Assembly: GCF_030865425.1 (NCBI RefSeq)
Contig: NZ_JAVFCB010000006.1
Coordinates: 124,001-188,000, forward strand
DNA length: 64,000 bases
From: Microbacterium capsulatum
GTDB taxonomy: Bacteria > Actinomycetota > Actinomycetes > Actinomycetales > Microbacteriaceae
Direction of reading: 5' to 3'
Under the pieces are notes generated by a model. That model worked only from the letters and a program-made list of their open reading frames with translations. It was not told the origin of the DNA and ran no database searches. The position numbers and the translations under genes are program-made. Below, piece by piece: positions 54,186-61,895 of this stretch (the first letter of the stretch is position 1; each line of letters begins with the position of its first letter).

Positions 54186-54352
54186 CGGGCCGCCTCCTCG
54201 GCGAGCACACGCGCGGCGTCCCGGCGGAACGCCGGCAGACCGGCGCGAAGATCCTCGATCGCGGAGGCCACGGCCGCCTCATCCTGATCGGCGAGCATCT
54301 CGCCGATCAGGGTCCGCACGAGCGCCCGATCCCGCGCATCCAGACCCGTCAT
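54182..54352 (-). CDS. Small 56-residue protein coupled to amidase (possible AtzG/GatC-like partner)
   Basis: This short gene runs from the ATG at 54352 to the TGA at 54182 and encodes MTGLDARDRALVRTLIGEML followed by ADQDEAAVASAIEDLRAGLP and a tail ending AEEAAR. Both ends overlap the neighbours by ATGA, which argues that it is real. The protein is acidic, Ala-rich and predicted helical. A small protein directly before an amidase recalls AtzG, the GatC-like subunit that AtzE needs for folding. I cannot claim homology from sight, only a matching context, size and helical character. Confidence 0.6.
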   Translation of the reverse strand: MTGLDARDRALVRTLIGEMLADQDEAAVASAIEDLRAGLPAFRRDAARVLAEEAAR

Positions 54353-55716
54353 GCGTGCACTCCCGCGAGGACCTGCCCGTGCCGCACGACGTCCTCGCCG
54401 CCGACCAGGACCGCGCGCACGTCGCGCAGATCGTCCCGGCGCGCGATCACGACATCGGCGGGAGCGCCGCGGCGGAGCATCGCGCCGCCGTCGACGAGCC
54501 CGGGGATGAGCGCGGCGGGAACCGAGGTGGCCATCTCCACGGCCTGCGCGAGCGTGCGGTGCCCGGCGTCGATGAGGTCCTGCACGCCCGCGATGAGCGG
54601 GTCGTGCCGGCCGTCGTGGCCGTAGTCGGTGGCGAGCACGTCGACCAGGCCGGGCGCCGAAAGAAGCGCGTCCCAGTGCTCCCGGGTGCGCACCGTCTCG
54701 CGCCCCTCGAGCAGGTCGAAGACGCTGGCCTCACCGTGCCATCCGGCGTCCCGCCCGGCCTCGGCCAGCCGCATGGCCTCCTCGACCGTGTGCGAGGTGT
54801 GGTTCACATGCCCGGCGATCACGGTCCCGCGCGCCCGGGGAAGAGACAGGAGGCTCCGGATCAGGTCCGCCGAGGCGGCGGCCGAATGCACGAGCGCGGG
54901 CACGCCGAACCGCACCGCGGCCTCGATGCCTTCGCGGATCCCGTCCCTGGCGTGCCCCACCGAGGGCATCACCGTGCCGACCACGAGGGCGCGGAGCTCG
55001 TCCCGCGGGACGTCGCCGAGGCCCGCCTCCGCCGCCCGCGCCGCGAACAGCTCCGCGTCGCCCGAGCCCTCGTCCATGAATCGGCCGAGCACGGCCTCCT
55101 TGAGCCCCCTGGCCTGCTCCTGCGTGACCGTTCGCCCCGTGAGCCTGCGGATCGCCGCCGGAAGGTAGACGAGATCCTGCCCGCCCCCGCCCAGGGTCTG
55201 CCCTCCGCCGAGTTCGCCGATCGCGACCGCGCCGTCCTCGAGCATGCGCTCGACGGTCGACGCGCGATGCGCGGGGCCGAGCCCCGCGCCGTCGGCGGCG
55301 AGGGCCGCGGCGAGCGCCCCCGGCGTGTGCGCCGTCGCGCCTCGCACGTGCACGGCGTGCCGGCGGTCCGCTTCGCGGATCTCCGCCATCGTGCCGAGCC
55401 CGCAGGTGCTGAGCACCGTTGTCGTGCCCGCCGCGAGGTGGCGATCGAGATGGCCGAGCCAGCGCTCCTCGGGAAGCGCGGCGGCGCCGCTCGGGAACAG
55501 CGGAGACGGGCTCACTCCGTGCGTGTGGATGTTCACGAGGCCGGGGATCACGGCGCAGTCGGGCACGTCCACGATCCGTCCGGCGAACGGCTCCCCGGCG
55601 GTGCGCGCACCCAGCACATCGAGGATGCGCCCGTTCTCGATGACGACGCCGCCGTTCTCCACGGTCCTCCCGCCCGTCGCGGGAACCACCACCCCGGCTC
55701 GGATCAGCGTCCTCAT
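54349..55716 (-). CDS. Enamidase-like metal-dependent amidohydrolase
   Basis: A 455-residue amidohydrolase. The first metal site is PGLVNIHTHGVSPS (HTH, about residues 60-62). The middle holds VHSAAASADLI and VIAGHVNHTSHTVEEA with further His residues, and the catalytic Asp in DVLATDYGHDGRHDP. N- and C-terminal strands form the usual composite sandwich (ending ADVVIARRDDLRDVRAVLVG). It resembles enamidase/dihydroorotase-type enzymes that open cyclic amides or imides. The ATG at 55716 follows AGGAAG. It is the first gene of the amidase unit, behind the shared operator box at 55755-55783. Confidence 0.88.
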   Translation of the reverse strand: MRTLIRAGVVVPATGGRTVENGGVVIENGRILDVLGARTAGEPFAGRIVDVPDCAVIPGLVNIHTHGVSPSPLFPSGAAALPEERWLGHLDRHLAAGTTTVLSTCGLGTMAEIREADRRHAVHVRGATAHTPGALAAALAADGAGLGPAHRASTVERMLEDGAVAIGELGGGQTLGGGGQDLVYLPAAIRRLTGRTVTQEQARGLKEAVLGRFMDEGSGDAELFAARAAEAGLGDVPRDELRALVVGTVMPSVGHARDGIREGIEAAVRFGVPALVHSAAASADLIRSLLSLPRARGTVIAGHVNHTSHTVEEAMRLAEAGRDAGWHGEASVFDLLEGRETVRTREHWDALLSAPGLVDVLATDYGHDGRHDPLIAGVQDLIDAGHRTLAQAVEMATSVPAALIPGLVDGGAMLRRGAPADVVIARRDDLRDVRAVLVGGEDVVRHGQVLAGVHA

Positions 55717-55754
55717 CGCGCTTCCTCTCGACGCCGGCCTCTTCACCGGATAGA

Positions 55755-55783
55755 TTCATCATATCGAAGCATCTTCACTATAA
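55755..55783 (-). promoter_or_regulatory. Shared -10/operator block, copy A
   Basis: On the minus strand a TATAGT -10 box (55782 to 55777) is followed by TGAAGA and, after a short spacer, ATGATGAA. The same arrangement recurs at 60325-60354. It drives the amidohydrolase-amidase unit leftward and lies 12 bases before the start of the rightward deacetylase gene. Confidence 0.6.
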
Positions 55784-55795
55784 CCAGGAGGATCG

Positions 55796-56689
55796 ATGAC
55801 GGCCTTCCCCCTCCCCCGGGATCTCCGCGGCTACGGCGAGACCCCGCCGGACGTGCGCTGGCCCGGCGGCGCCCGGGTCGCGGTGTCCCTCGTCGTGAAC
55901 ATCGAGGACGGCGCGGAGCGGAGCGTCGCCCGCGGCGGCGTCGCCGACGACCTCGGCGGGCACTGGATGCAGCACCGGGCGCTCCCCGGCCAGCGCAACC
56001 TCGACCTGGAGTCCGCGTTCGAGTACGGCGCGCGCAGCGGCATCTGGCGCGTGCTGCGCACCCTGCGCCGTCACGACGCCAAGGCCACGGCCTTCTGCTG
56101 CGCGACCGCGCTCGAGGCGAACCCCGCGATCGCCGAGGCGCTCGCACGGGACGGGCATGAGATCGCCGATCACGGCCTGGGCTGGGACGCGCACTCGCAG
56201 CTCGCCCCCGAGGTCGAGGCCGACCTCATGCACCGCTCCCGCACGATCATCGAGGACCTCACCGGCGCCCGTCCGACGACCTGGTATTCGCGGGACGGCC
56301 TCACCCTGCACTCCCGGAGCGCGATGATCGACGAGGGGTTCGGCTACGACTCGAACAGCTTCGACGACGACCTGCCGCACCCCGGCGCCGACGGTCTGCC
56401 GCTGCTCGTGATCCCCTACGCGGGCGACACGAACGACTCGGCCCTGCTCTCCCAGTACCCGACGGCCGACGCGTTCGCCTCGTTCCTCTGCGGCGCACTG
56501 GAGATGCTGCAGACCGAGGGCCGGCACGGTCCGTCGGTGCTGAGCGTCGGCCTGCACCCGCGGATCATCGGGCGGCCTGCCTACATCGGCGCGCTGGACG
56601 CCTTCCTCGACCGCGCCGCGGAGGCCGAGGCCTGGATCGCCACACGCCAGGAGATCGCCGACGCCTGGCAGGCGGTCACCGCCGTCTGA
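55796..56689 (+). CDS. PuuE-like polysaccharide deacetylase-family hydrolase 1
   Basis: A 297-residue NodB/PuuE-type protein. It has VRWPGGARVAVSLVVNIEDG, the acidic motif NIEDGAE, GHEIADHGLGWDAHS with a His and WYSRDGLTLHSRSAM; the ending LSVGLHPRIIGRPAYIGALD is diagnostic for the PuuE/allantoinase-like branch. These act on cyclic ureides such as allantoin or related amides. AGGAGG lies just before the ATG. It is the only rightward gene in this part of the region, divergent from the amidohydrolase, and paralogous to the gene at 59339-60262. Confidence 0.9.
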   Translation: MTAFPLPRDLRGYGETPPDVRWPGGARVAVSLVVNIEDGAERSVARGGVADDLGGHWMQHRALPGQRNLDLESAFEYGARSGIWRVLRTLRRHDAKATAFCCATALEANPAIAEALARDGHEIADHGLGWDAHSQLAPEVEADLMHRSRTIIEDLTGARPTTWYSRDGLTLHSRSAMIDEGFGYDSNSFDDDLPHPGADGLPLLVIPYAGDTNDSALLSQYPTADAFASFLCGALEMLQTEGRHGPSVLSVGLHPRIIGRPAYIGALDAFLDRAAEAEAWIATRQEIADAWQAVTAV

Positions 56690-56695
56690 GGCGGA

Positions 56696-57481
56696 TCACG
56701 CCTGCAGCAGCGCGCCCCACCCGGCGATCGGGCGCGCTGCGCCGGCGAGGCGCAGCAACTGCCACAGCGTCGCGGTCGCACTGTCGATCACGGGAACCCC
56801 GAACTCGGCCTCGAACGCGCTGACGCGGTACGCCGAGCGCAGGTTCGTCCCGATGCACACGACGCCGTCGACGTCGCCCTGGAACGCCGGGCGCAGGAGG
56901 GCGTCGATCCAGTCCTCGCCGACCCGGGCGATCTCCGCATTGGCGAGCTCGACCTCGGGGGCGGAGATCACCGGCATCGCCACGCCGTCGGCGGCGTACT
57001 GCACGGCGATCTGCTCGGCGATCGGGCGCGGACCGGGGAAGACCAGCCCCACCCGGCGCAGGCCGAGCGCGTCGAGGGCGGCACGCACGGCGAGCGTCGC
57101 GGTCGTCGCGGGAGCACCCACGACCACCTCCAGCTGCGCGCACAGCTCGCGCTCGCCCGCGAACCCGGTCCAGGATCCGGAGGTCCCGTGGAAGGCGATC
57201 GCGTCGGGCTCGACGTCGGCGAGCATCGCCGGGGCGTCCCCGAGCACGCCGGCGTCGATGCGGTCGCCCAGGTCGGGCGGCAGCCGGAACCGGCTGAAGT
57301 GCGCTGCCACGTCGGCCTCGCCGGCCAGCATCCGCAGAATCGAGGACTCGGCGTTGGAGTTCGACGACGGGACGAGCACGCCCAGGCGGCGCCGAGGCCC
57401 GGGCGCCGAGCCGGTCGGCCGCTCGACGGCCGCAGCGGCAGTCGCGGGCGCAGCGCCCGTGGTCACGGCGTCAGTGCGCAC
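56696..57481 (-). CDS. Asp/Glu racemase-superfamily protein, arylmalonate-decarboxylase-like site
   Basis: A 261-residue protein of the maleate isomerase / arylmalonate decarboxylase (AMDase) group, with RRLGVLVPSSNSNAESSILR near the N-terminus. Maleate isomerases and racemases carry two catalytic Cys. Here the first position reads HGTSGSW (Gly99-Thr100-Ser101) with no Cys, while the second Cys is kept in VVCIGTNLRSAYR (Cys209). This Gly/Cys pattern is that of AMDase. The protein may therefore decarboxylate or isomerise by a one-Cys mechanism. The first 11 bases overlap the XRE-cupin gene. Confidence 0.85.
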   Translation of the reverse strand: MRTDAVTTGAAPATAAAAVERPTGSAPGPRRRLGVLVPSSNSNAESSILRMLAGEADVAAHFSRFRLPPDLGDRIDAGVLGDAPAMLADVEPDAIAFHGTSGSWTGFAGERELCAQLEVVVGAPATTATLAVRAALDALGLRRVGLVFPGPRPIAEQIAVQYAADGVAMPVISAPEVELANAEIARVGEDWIDALLRPAFQGDVDGVVCIGTNLRSAYRVSAFEAEFGVPVIDSATATLWQLLRLAGAARPIAGWGALLQA

Positions 57482-58088
57482 GGCCGAGCGACGGCGGCGT
57501 CGAGATGGCGAGCATCACGGCGGCGGATCCCGTGCGGTTGCTCCACCAGTGCGGCAGGGACGCGTCGTAGGTGAGGCTGTCGCCGGCCTCGAGCTCGACC
57601 TCACGGCCCGCCACCGAGGCGACCAGGCTTCCGGCCGTGACCAGCACGCACTCCTCGCCCTCGTGGGAGTGCGGAGTGCTCGCACCCTCGAAGCTGGCCG
57701 GGATCGTCATGCTCACGACACCGAGTTTGCGCTCGGAGTCGGGAACGATGAGCTCCATGATGATGCCCTGCGACGGGATCTCCATGCGCCGGCGGTCCGC
57801 ACGGCGCACCACCATGTGGTCGCTGCCGACGACCGGATCCGCGAACATGCTCGCCAGCGGCAGGTCGAGGGAGCTCGCCAGGCGCAGCAGCGTCGCGAAC
57901 GACGGATTGCCGATTCCGCGCTCGATCTGACTGATGAGGCCCGCGCTGACGCCGGCGCGCTCCGCCAGCTCCTCCACCGTGAACCGCCCGGTGCGCTGCT
58001 CGCGCAGCTGCGCTCCGAGATGAGCGATCCAGAAGTCGCGGTCGAGTCCCTCGTCCGCCGTCTTCGCTGCTGCTGCCGTGCCGTCCAC
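57471..58088 (-). CDS. XRE-cupin transcriptional regulator (PuuR-like)
   Basis: A 205-residue regulator with an N-terminal HTH_3 (FTVEELAERAGVSAGLISQI, about residues 36-55) and a C-terminal cupin (HSHEGEECVLVTAGSLVASV, then GDSLTYDASLPHWWSNR). The GTG at 58088 is preferred for the GAAGAAGGA site upstream; a TAGAAT -10-like box lies at 58128 to 58123. It is the only local regulator in this region of amide-related enzymes and the likely reader of the shared operator blocks at 55755 and 60325. Confidence 0.9.
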   Translation of the reverse strand: MDGTAAAAKTADEGLDRDFWIAHLGAQLREQRTGRFTVEELAERAGVSAGLISQIERGIGNPSFATLLRLASSLDLPLASMFADPVVGSDHMVVRRADRRRMEIPSQGIIMELIVPDSERKLGVVSMTIPASFEGASTPHSHEGEECVLVTAGSLVASVAGREVELEAGDSLTYDASLPHWWSNRTGSAAVMLAISTPPSLGRAH

Positions 58089-58203
58089 AGGCCGTCCTTC
58101 TTCGTTCGCTTGGAGGAGCGTCATTCTATCCGCCCGCGGGTCCATTCTCGTCCGCACCATCGTCATCCCCCGGAGATCCGTGTGCAGGTTCCGCGTGTCC
58201 CGG

Positions 58204-58935
58204 TCATCGGCCCGCGGGCCCGTGTGGGCCCTCGCCCGCCTCGTGCAGGGTGCGCAGGGTCAGGGCGACCTCGCGCTCCCAGTAGATCGCCGCGCGATCG
58301 GCGCCACGGGAGTGCACGTCGCCTGCCCGGGCCGCACTGGGCGCCGGCATGCCGATGCGATGCCCCGCGCCCGCCACGGCGTCGATGATGCGCTGCACCG
58401 CCGCGTCCACGGACTCGTCCCGCCCGTGCCGCTGCAGGTCGTCGACGAGATCGGTCGGCCCGATCCACCCGCCCTGGAACAGCGGGTGCCGGACGAACTC
58501 GTCGACGCCGTCCAACGCGTCCACGGTCTCGAACAGCACGGAGAGCACCGGGACGTGCTCGTACCGGGTGCCGTAGCGGGACGCCGGCGACACCTGACGC
58601 GGCCGCTCGCCGACCGGCGGGAAGCGGGTCGCGCGATGCGCGGCCTCCAGCTCGGCCGTCGTGCGCACACGGGGAAGTACGAGCTCGTCCACCCCGGTGT
58701 TCGCGAAGGTGAGCAGGCAGTCGGCCTCGAGCGAGGGCACCCGCACGCCGACGGCGACCCCGCTGCCGCGAAGCCGGTGCACCGCCTCGGCGCACTGAGC
58801 CGGTCCCAGCCCGGTCTGCTCGGCATCGATCACGATCGACCCGATGCCGACGACCTCGAGGAGTCCCAGCAGCGTCGGCGTCGGATCCGCGGTGATGAGC
58901 CCGACCTCGGGACGGCGGGCGGTCTGCGCGCTCAT
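58204..58935 (-). CDS. HpcH/HpaI-like aldolase-family protein lacking the catalytic His
   Basis: A 243-residue TIM-barrel protein of the HpcH/HpaI group. Metal and substrate residues are kept: Arg65 in GVRVPSLEAD, Glu136 in FETVDALDGV and Asp162 in GWIGPTDLVDDL. The general-base His normally found in DxEH is replaced by Gln40 (VIDAEQTG). Either the enzyme uses a different base or it has changed chemistry, for example as a lyase or dehydratase. The ATG at 58935 overlaps the cupin stop by four bases. Confidence 0.82.
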   Translation of the reverse strand: MSAQTARRPEVGLITADPTPTLLGLLEVVGIGSIVIDAEQTGLGPAQCAEAVHRLRGSGVAVGVRVPSLEADCLLTFANTGVDELVLPRVRTTAELEAAHRATRFPPVGERPRQVSPASRYGTRYEHVPVLSVLFETVDALDGVDEFVRHPLFQGGWIGPTDLVDDLQRHGRDESVDAAVQRIIDAVAGAGHRIGMPAPSAARAGDVHSRGADRAAIYWEREVALTLRTLHEAGEGPHGPAGR

Positions 58936-59342
58936 TCGTCCGACACGAATTCCCAGTCGGCGGGCTTGCTCATCCCGACCACGAGCTCGACGTTCTCGTC
59001 GGTGTCGTTCGTGATGCCGTGGCTCGTGCCCCGCGGGATGTAGATGCCGTCCCCCGGCCGGGCGCGGTAGTCGCTGCCGTCCAGGTGCACGAGCGGCGTG
59101 CCCGCGATCACGACATAGAACTCCGACGCATCCGGATGGTGGTGGCAGAGGTGGTGCTGACCGGGCAGGATCCGGCCGAGGCTCACGTTGAGGTCGTCGG
59201 ACCCGCTGAGGTCCCGCGAGATCAGGTTGCACACCTGCCCCTGATCCTGTTGCCCCTTCAGCCCGGTCTTCGCGAGGTCGGAGAATCCGATGTCGTGCGC
59301 GTTGTGCACGAGACGGTCGAGATCGGCCGGCGGACGGCTCAT
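58932..59342 (-). CDS. Small cupin protein
   Basis: A 136-residue single-domain cupin. The metal-binding motif 1 is HHHPDASEFYVVIAG and motif 2 PGDGIYIPRGTSHGI, so the His/Glu/His ligands are complete. The final residues are polar. Such cupins are isomerases, dioxygenases or decarboxylases; no reaction is assigned. It overlaps the deacetylase 2 stop (ATGA) and the HpcH-like gene start, in a three-gene coupled unit. Confidence 0.88.
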   Translation of the reverse strand: MSRPPADLDRLVHNAHDIGFSDLAKTGLKGQQDQGQVCNLISRDLSGSDDLNVSLGRILPGQHHLCHHHPDASEFYVVIAGTPLVHLDGSDYRARPGDGIYIPRGTSHGITNDTDENVELVVGMSKPADWEFVSDE

Positions 59343-60262
59343 CGGCTCGCCCCTTCCATCTCGGTCGCGGGCGCGGTCGCCGGCGCGTTCTGCAGCCACC
59401 AGCGCGCGATCTCCTCGCGGGTTCCGAACCAGACGCCCTGCTGAGCCTGGGCGTACTCGATGAAGCGGCGCACCGCCATCGCGACGCTCGGCCGGCCGCC
59501 GATGCGCAGGTGGACGCCCACCGACATCATCCGAGGCACTTCGTCGGCCTCGAGCAGCAGGCAGTCCAGGGAGTCCTTGAGCACGGAGAAGAAGTCGTCG
59601 GGGCTGCCCAGACTGCCCGTGCCCCAGAACCTCGCGTCGTTCGTGTCGCCCGCGTAGGGCACGACGAGGTGCGGCCCCTCGGCGGTGTCGACGTAGTACG
59701 GGAGGTCGTCGGAGTACGAGTTCGAGTCGTACAGGAAGCCCTCCTGCACGAGCACGGCCCTGGTCTCCTCGGTGATGCCCTCGCGGACGTACCAGCCGGA
59801 CGGGCGGACGCCCGCGGTCTGCTCGATCGCGGCGACGCAGCGGCGGATCTCGGCACGCTGCTCCTCCGCCGTCATCCCGACCAGGCCCTGCCATTTGTAG
59901 CCGTGCCCGCAGATCTCGTGGCCGTCGCGGGCGATGGCCTTGGCGGCCTCGGGATTGCGCTCGAGCGCGATGCCGCAGGCCATGACCGTGGAACGGACGC
60001 CGTACTCCCGGAACAGGCCGAGGTAGCGCCAGATGCCGACGCGGCTGCCGTACTCGAAGAAGGACTCCTTCATGAGGCTGCGCCGGGTCGGATCCGCCGA
60101 CCAGCCGCCGAAGATCGAGATGTCCTCGTCCCGTGCGTCGCCCGCCTCGATCGAACTCTCGGCCCCCTCCTCGAAGTTGAGCACGAGCGACACCGCGACG
60201 CGCGCGTCGCCGGGCCAGCCGACGACCGGCGGATGCTCTCCATAGCCGATGAGATCACGCAT
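59339..60262 (-). CDS. PuuE-like polysaccharide deacetylase-family hydrolase 2
   Basis: A 307-residue PuuE-type protein paralogous to 55796-56689, with VVGWPGDARVAVSLVLNFEE, FEEGAES, DGHEICGHGYKWQ and SVGVHLRIGGRPSVAMAVRR. It keeps the acidic and His residues of the family. The first gene of a leftward coupled unit (deacetylase 2, cupin, HpcH-like), it sits behind the shared -10/operator block at 60325-60354. Like its paralog it probably hydrolyses a ring amide or ureide; the two copies may differ in substrate or act as a heteromer. Confidence 0.9.
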   Translation of the reverse strand: MRDLIGYGEHPPVVGWPGDARVAVSLVLNFEEGAESSIEAGDARDEDISIFGGWSADPTRRSLMKESFFEYGSRVGIWRYLGLFREYGVRSTVMACGIALERNPEAAKAIARDGHEICGHGYKWQGLVGMTAEEQRAEIRRCVAAIEQTAGVRPSGWYVREGITEETRAVLVQEGFLYDSNSYSDDLPYYVDTAEGPHLVVPYAGDTNDARFWGTGSLGSPDDFFSVLKDSLDCLLLEADEVPRMMSVGVHLRIGGRPSVAMAVRRFIEYAQAQQGVWFGTREEIARWWLQNAPATAPATEMEGASR

Positions 60263-60324
60263 TGTCTCCGCCTGCTTCCTTGCCGGGATCCCGACGCATC
60301 CTCGCGTCCCGATCCGCCCTGTAT

Positions 60325-60354
60325 TTCATCATTTCAAAACTGTCTTCATTATAG
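60325..60354 (-). promoter_or_regulatory. Shared -10/operator block, copy B
   Basis: On the minus strand a perfect TATAAT -10 box (60353 to 60348) is followed by TGAAGA and, after a spacer one base longer than in copy A, ATGATGAA. It lies upstream of deacetylase 2 and just after the stop of the upstream metallo-beta-lactamase gene. No -35 consensus is found. Confidence 0.65.
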
Positions 60355-60361
60355 TGAACGT

Positions 60362-61174
60362 CTAGCCGACGGCGCTTCCCTGATACACCGCGCGGTGCGC
60401 GGCGAGCGAGGTGCGCAGCATCCCGTCGACGTCGTCGATGACGTTGCCGTGCGCGGGGCCGATGAACGACGTCGGATGGGAGTCCAGGATCCGCTCGATC
60501 GCCGTGAACGCATCGCTCACGTCCACGAACTTGGTCCAGTACAGGGCCCGTCCCGTGCCGTACGCGGCCTGCGCCACGCTCGGCGGCTCCGGCATCTCGC
60601 CGGAGAAGAGCCGGCACTGCCCCGGACGGTGCACGGGCTCGTCCTCGTCGTCGGGGCCCGGGACGTCATGGATGAAGGAGAAGCCGTCCGAGACGAACAG
60701 CACCCCGGCCCCCGAATCCCATGCCCACGTCGTGTTCTCCAGATCGCGGATGTGCGCGGGCAGGAGCTCGAGCTCGCGCCCGCCGAGGTCGATCGACTCG
60801 CCCGCCGCGAGCGGGCGCAGCCGGTGCGCATGCTCGGGGAAGTGCAGGTGGTAGTCGCGCGTCTCTCCGACCACCACGGCGTCCGGATAGCGCTCCAGCA
60901 GGGCGGGCAGATTGCCCGCGTGCGGGATCTCCGGGTGGGTCGGGACCAGGTAGTCGAGCGGACGCCCGGCGAGCGCCTCCTCCAGCTGGGCGAGCACCAC
61001 CGCGCGGTGCGCGGGGTCCCCCGTGTCGACGAGGGCGGTGCGCTCCTGCCCGATCACCAGGTATGCGTTGACGTGGTAGTGCACCTCCTCGCCGTGGCCG
61101 AAGGCGGACAGGCATCCGCCGAGCCAGAACACGCCGTCGGCGATCCGCCGGGCGCTCTCGAATGCGGTGCTCAT
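60362..61174 (-). CDS. Flavodiiron-type metallo-beta-lactamase protein, ligand-bearing member of pair 1
   Basis: A 270-residue MBL-fold protein resembling the oxygen-reductase domain of flavodiiron proteins (ODP family) rather than classical HxHxDH hydrolases. Metal ligands: His80, Glu82 and His85 in THPEIPHAGN, His141 in LPAHIRDLENTTWAW, Asp163 in LFVSDGFSF and His242 in GPAHGNVI. The flavodiiron Asp before the second His is Pro here. There is no flavodoxin domain. It overlaps the stop of the ligand-poor partner (ATGA). The reaction may be a diiron oxygen chemistry or hydrolysis; it is not assigned. Confidence 0.85.
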   Translation of the reverse strand: MSTAFESARRIADGVFWLGGCLSAFGHGEEVHYHVNAYLVIGQERTALVDTGDPAHRAVVLAQLEEALAGRPLDYLVPTHPEIPHAGNLPALLERYPDAVVVGETRDYHLHFPEHAHRLRPLAAGESIDLGGRELELLPAHIRDLENTTWAWDSGAGVLFVSDGFSFIHDVPGPDDEDEPVHRPGQCRLFSGEMPEPPSVAQAAYGTGRALYWTKFVDVSDAFTAIERILDSHPTSFIGPAHGNVIDDVDGMLRTSLAAHRAVYQGSAVG

Positions 61175-61875
61175 GCGATCCCGATCCTCTCGATCTCGTC
61201 CGCGACCGCCCGCGTCGCGGACGGCACCTCGTCCTCCGTGAACGGGCGGCCGTATCCGGGCCCGAGCGTGCGGATCCCGCGCTCGCCGACCACCGTGCGC
61301 ACGTGCGCCGCGATCGGCCGGGTGTCGGCGAGCGTGAACCAGCGGAACTTGCTCAGCCCGTCCGCGGGGGCGGCGTCGCCGTGCGTGAATGCGTCCGAGG
61401 TGAGCAGCCAGCCGGTGTCCGGCTCGTGCACCCACAGCGTCGGCAGCAGCCGCAGCAGGGGCGAGATCAGCTCGATCCTCATGCCCGGATAGGGCTCGAT
61501 CCACTGCGCCGTCCCCGGTTCGACGCTCACGCGACGCACCTCGGCGGTGCTGCGCGGCACGGTGATGCCTCCGGTGTACCAGACCGCGTCGAGGCCGAAG
61601 CGCTCCTCGATCGCGGGCAGGTTCAGGCAGCACTCCATCTCGGTGCGGGTCAACAGCACCGAGAGCGGCGTCCCGTCCTCGAGCAGCGCGTCCAGGCCCT
61701 CCAGCACCGCGGTCTCGTGCACGCGCAGGCCCGTGTCGACGAGCAGGGCGCCGTGCGCACCGCGGATCAGATAGCAGTTCACCGGCTGCGTGGTGCGCGT
61801 GCCGGGAGGGCACCAGCTCACCCGCTCGTCGAGGTCGATCTCCCCGCCCAGGCGGTGGATGCTCGTGATTGACAT
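61171..61875 (-). CDS. Flavodiiron-type metallo-beta-lactamase protein, ligand-poor member of pair 1
   Basis: A 234-residue MBL-fold protein related to its neighbour but with lost metal ligands. The THPEIPHAGN motif reads TRTEMECCLN (His to Arg77 and Cys82, Glu79 kept), the middle His is absent from SPLLRLLPTLW, the Asp is kept in LTSDAFTHG, and the last His is Tyr in GPGYGRPF. It is probably not able to bind two irons in the usual way. Translational coupling to the ligand-bearing protein suggests a structural or regulatory subunit of a heteromer. It is homologous to the gene at 63434-64000. Confidence 0.82.
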   Translation of the reverse strand: MSITSIHRLGGEIDLDERVSWCPPGTRTTQPVNCYLIRGAHGALLVDTGLRVHETAVLEGLDALLEDGTPLSVLLTRTEMECCLNLPAIEERFGLDAVWYTGGITVPRSTAEVRRVSVEPGTAQWIEPYPGMRIELISPLLRLLPTLWVHEPDTGWLLTSDAFTHGDAAPADGLSKFRWFTLADTRPIAAHVRTVVGERGIRTLGPGYGRPFTEDEVPSATRAVADEIERIGIA

Positions 61876-61895
61876 CCCGGTGCCCCCAGCCCGCC

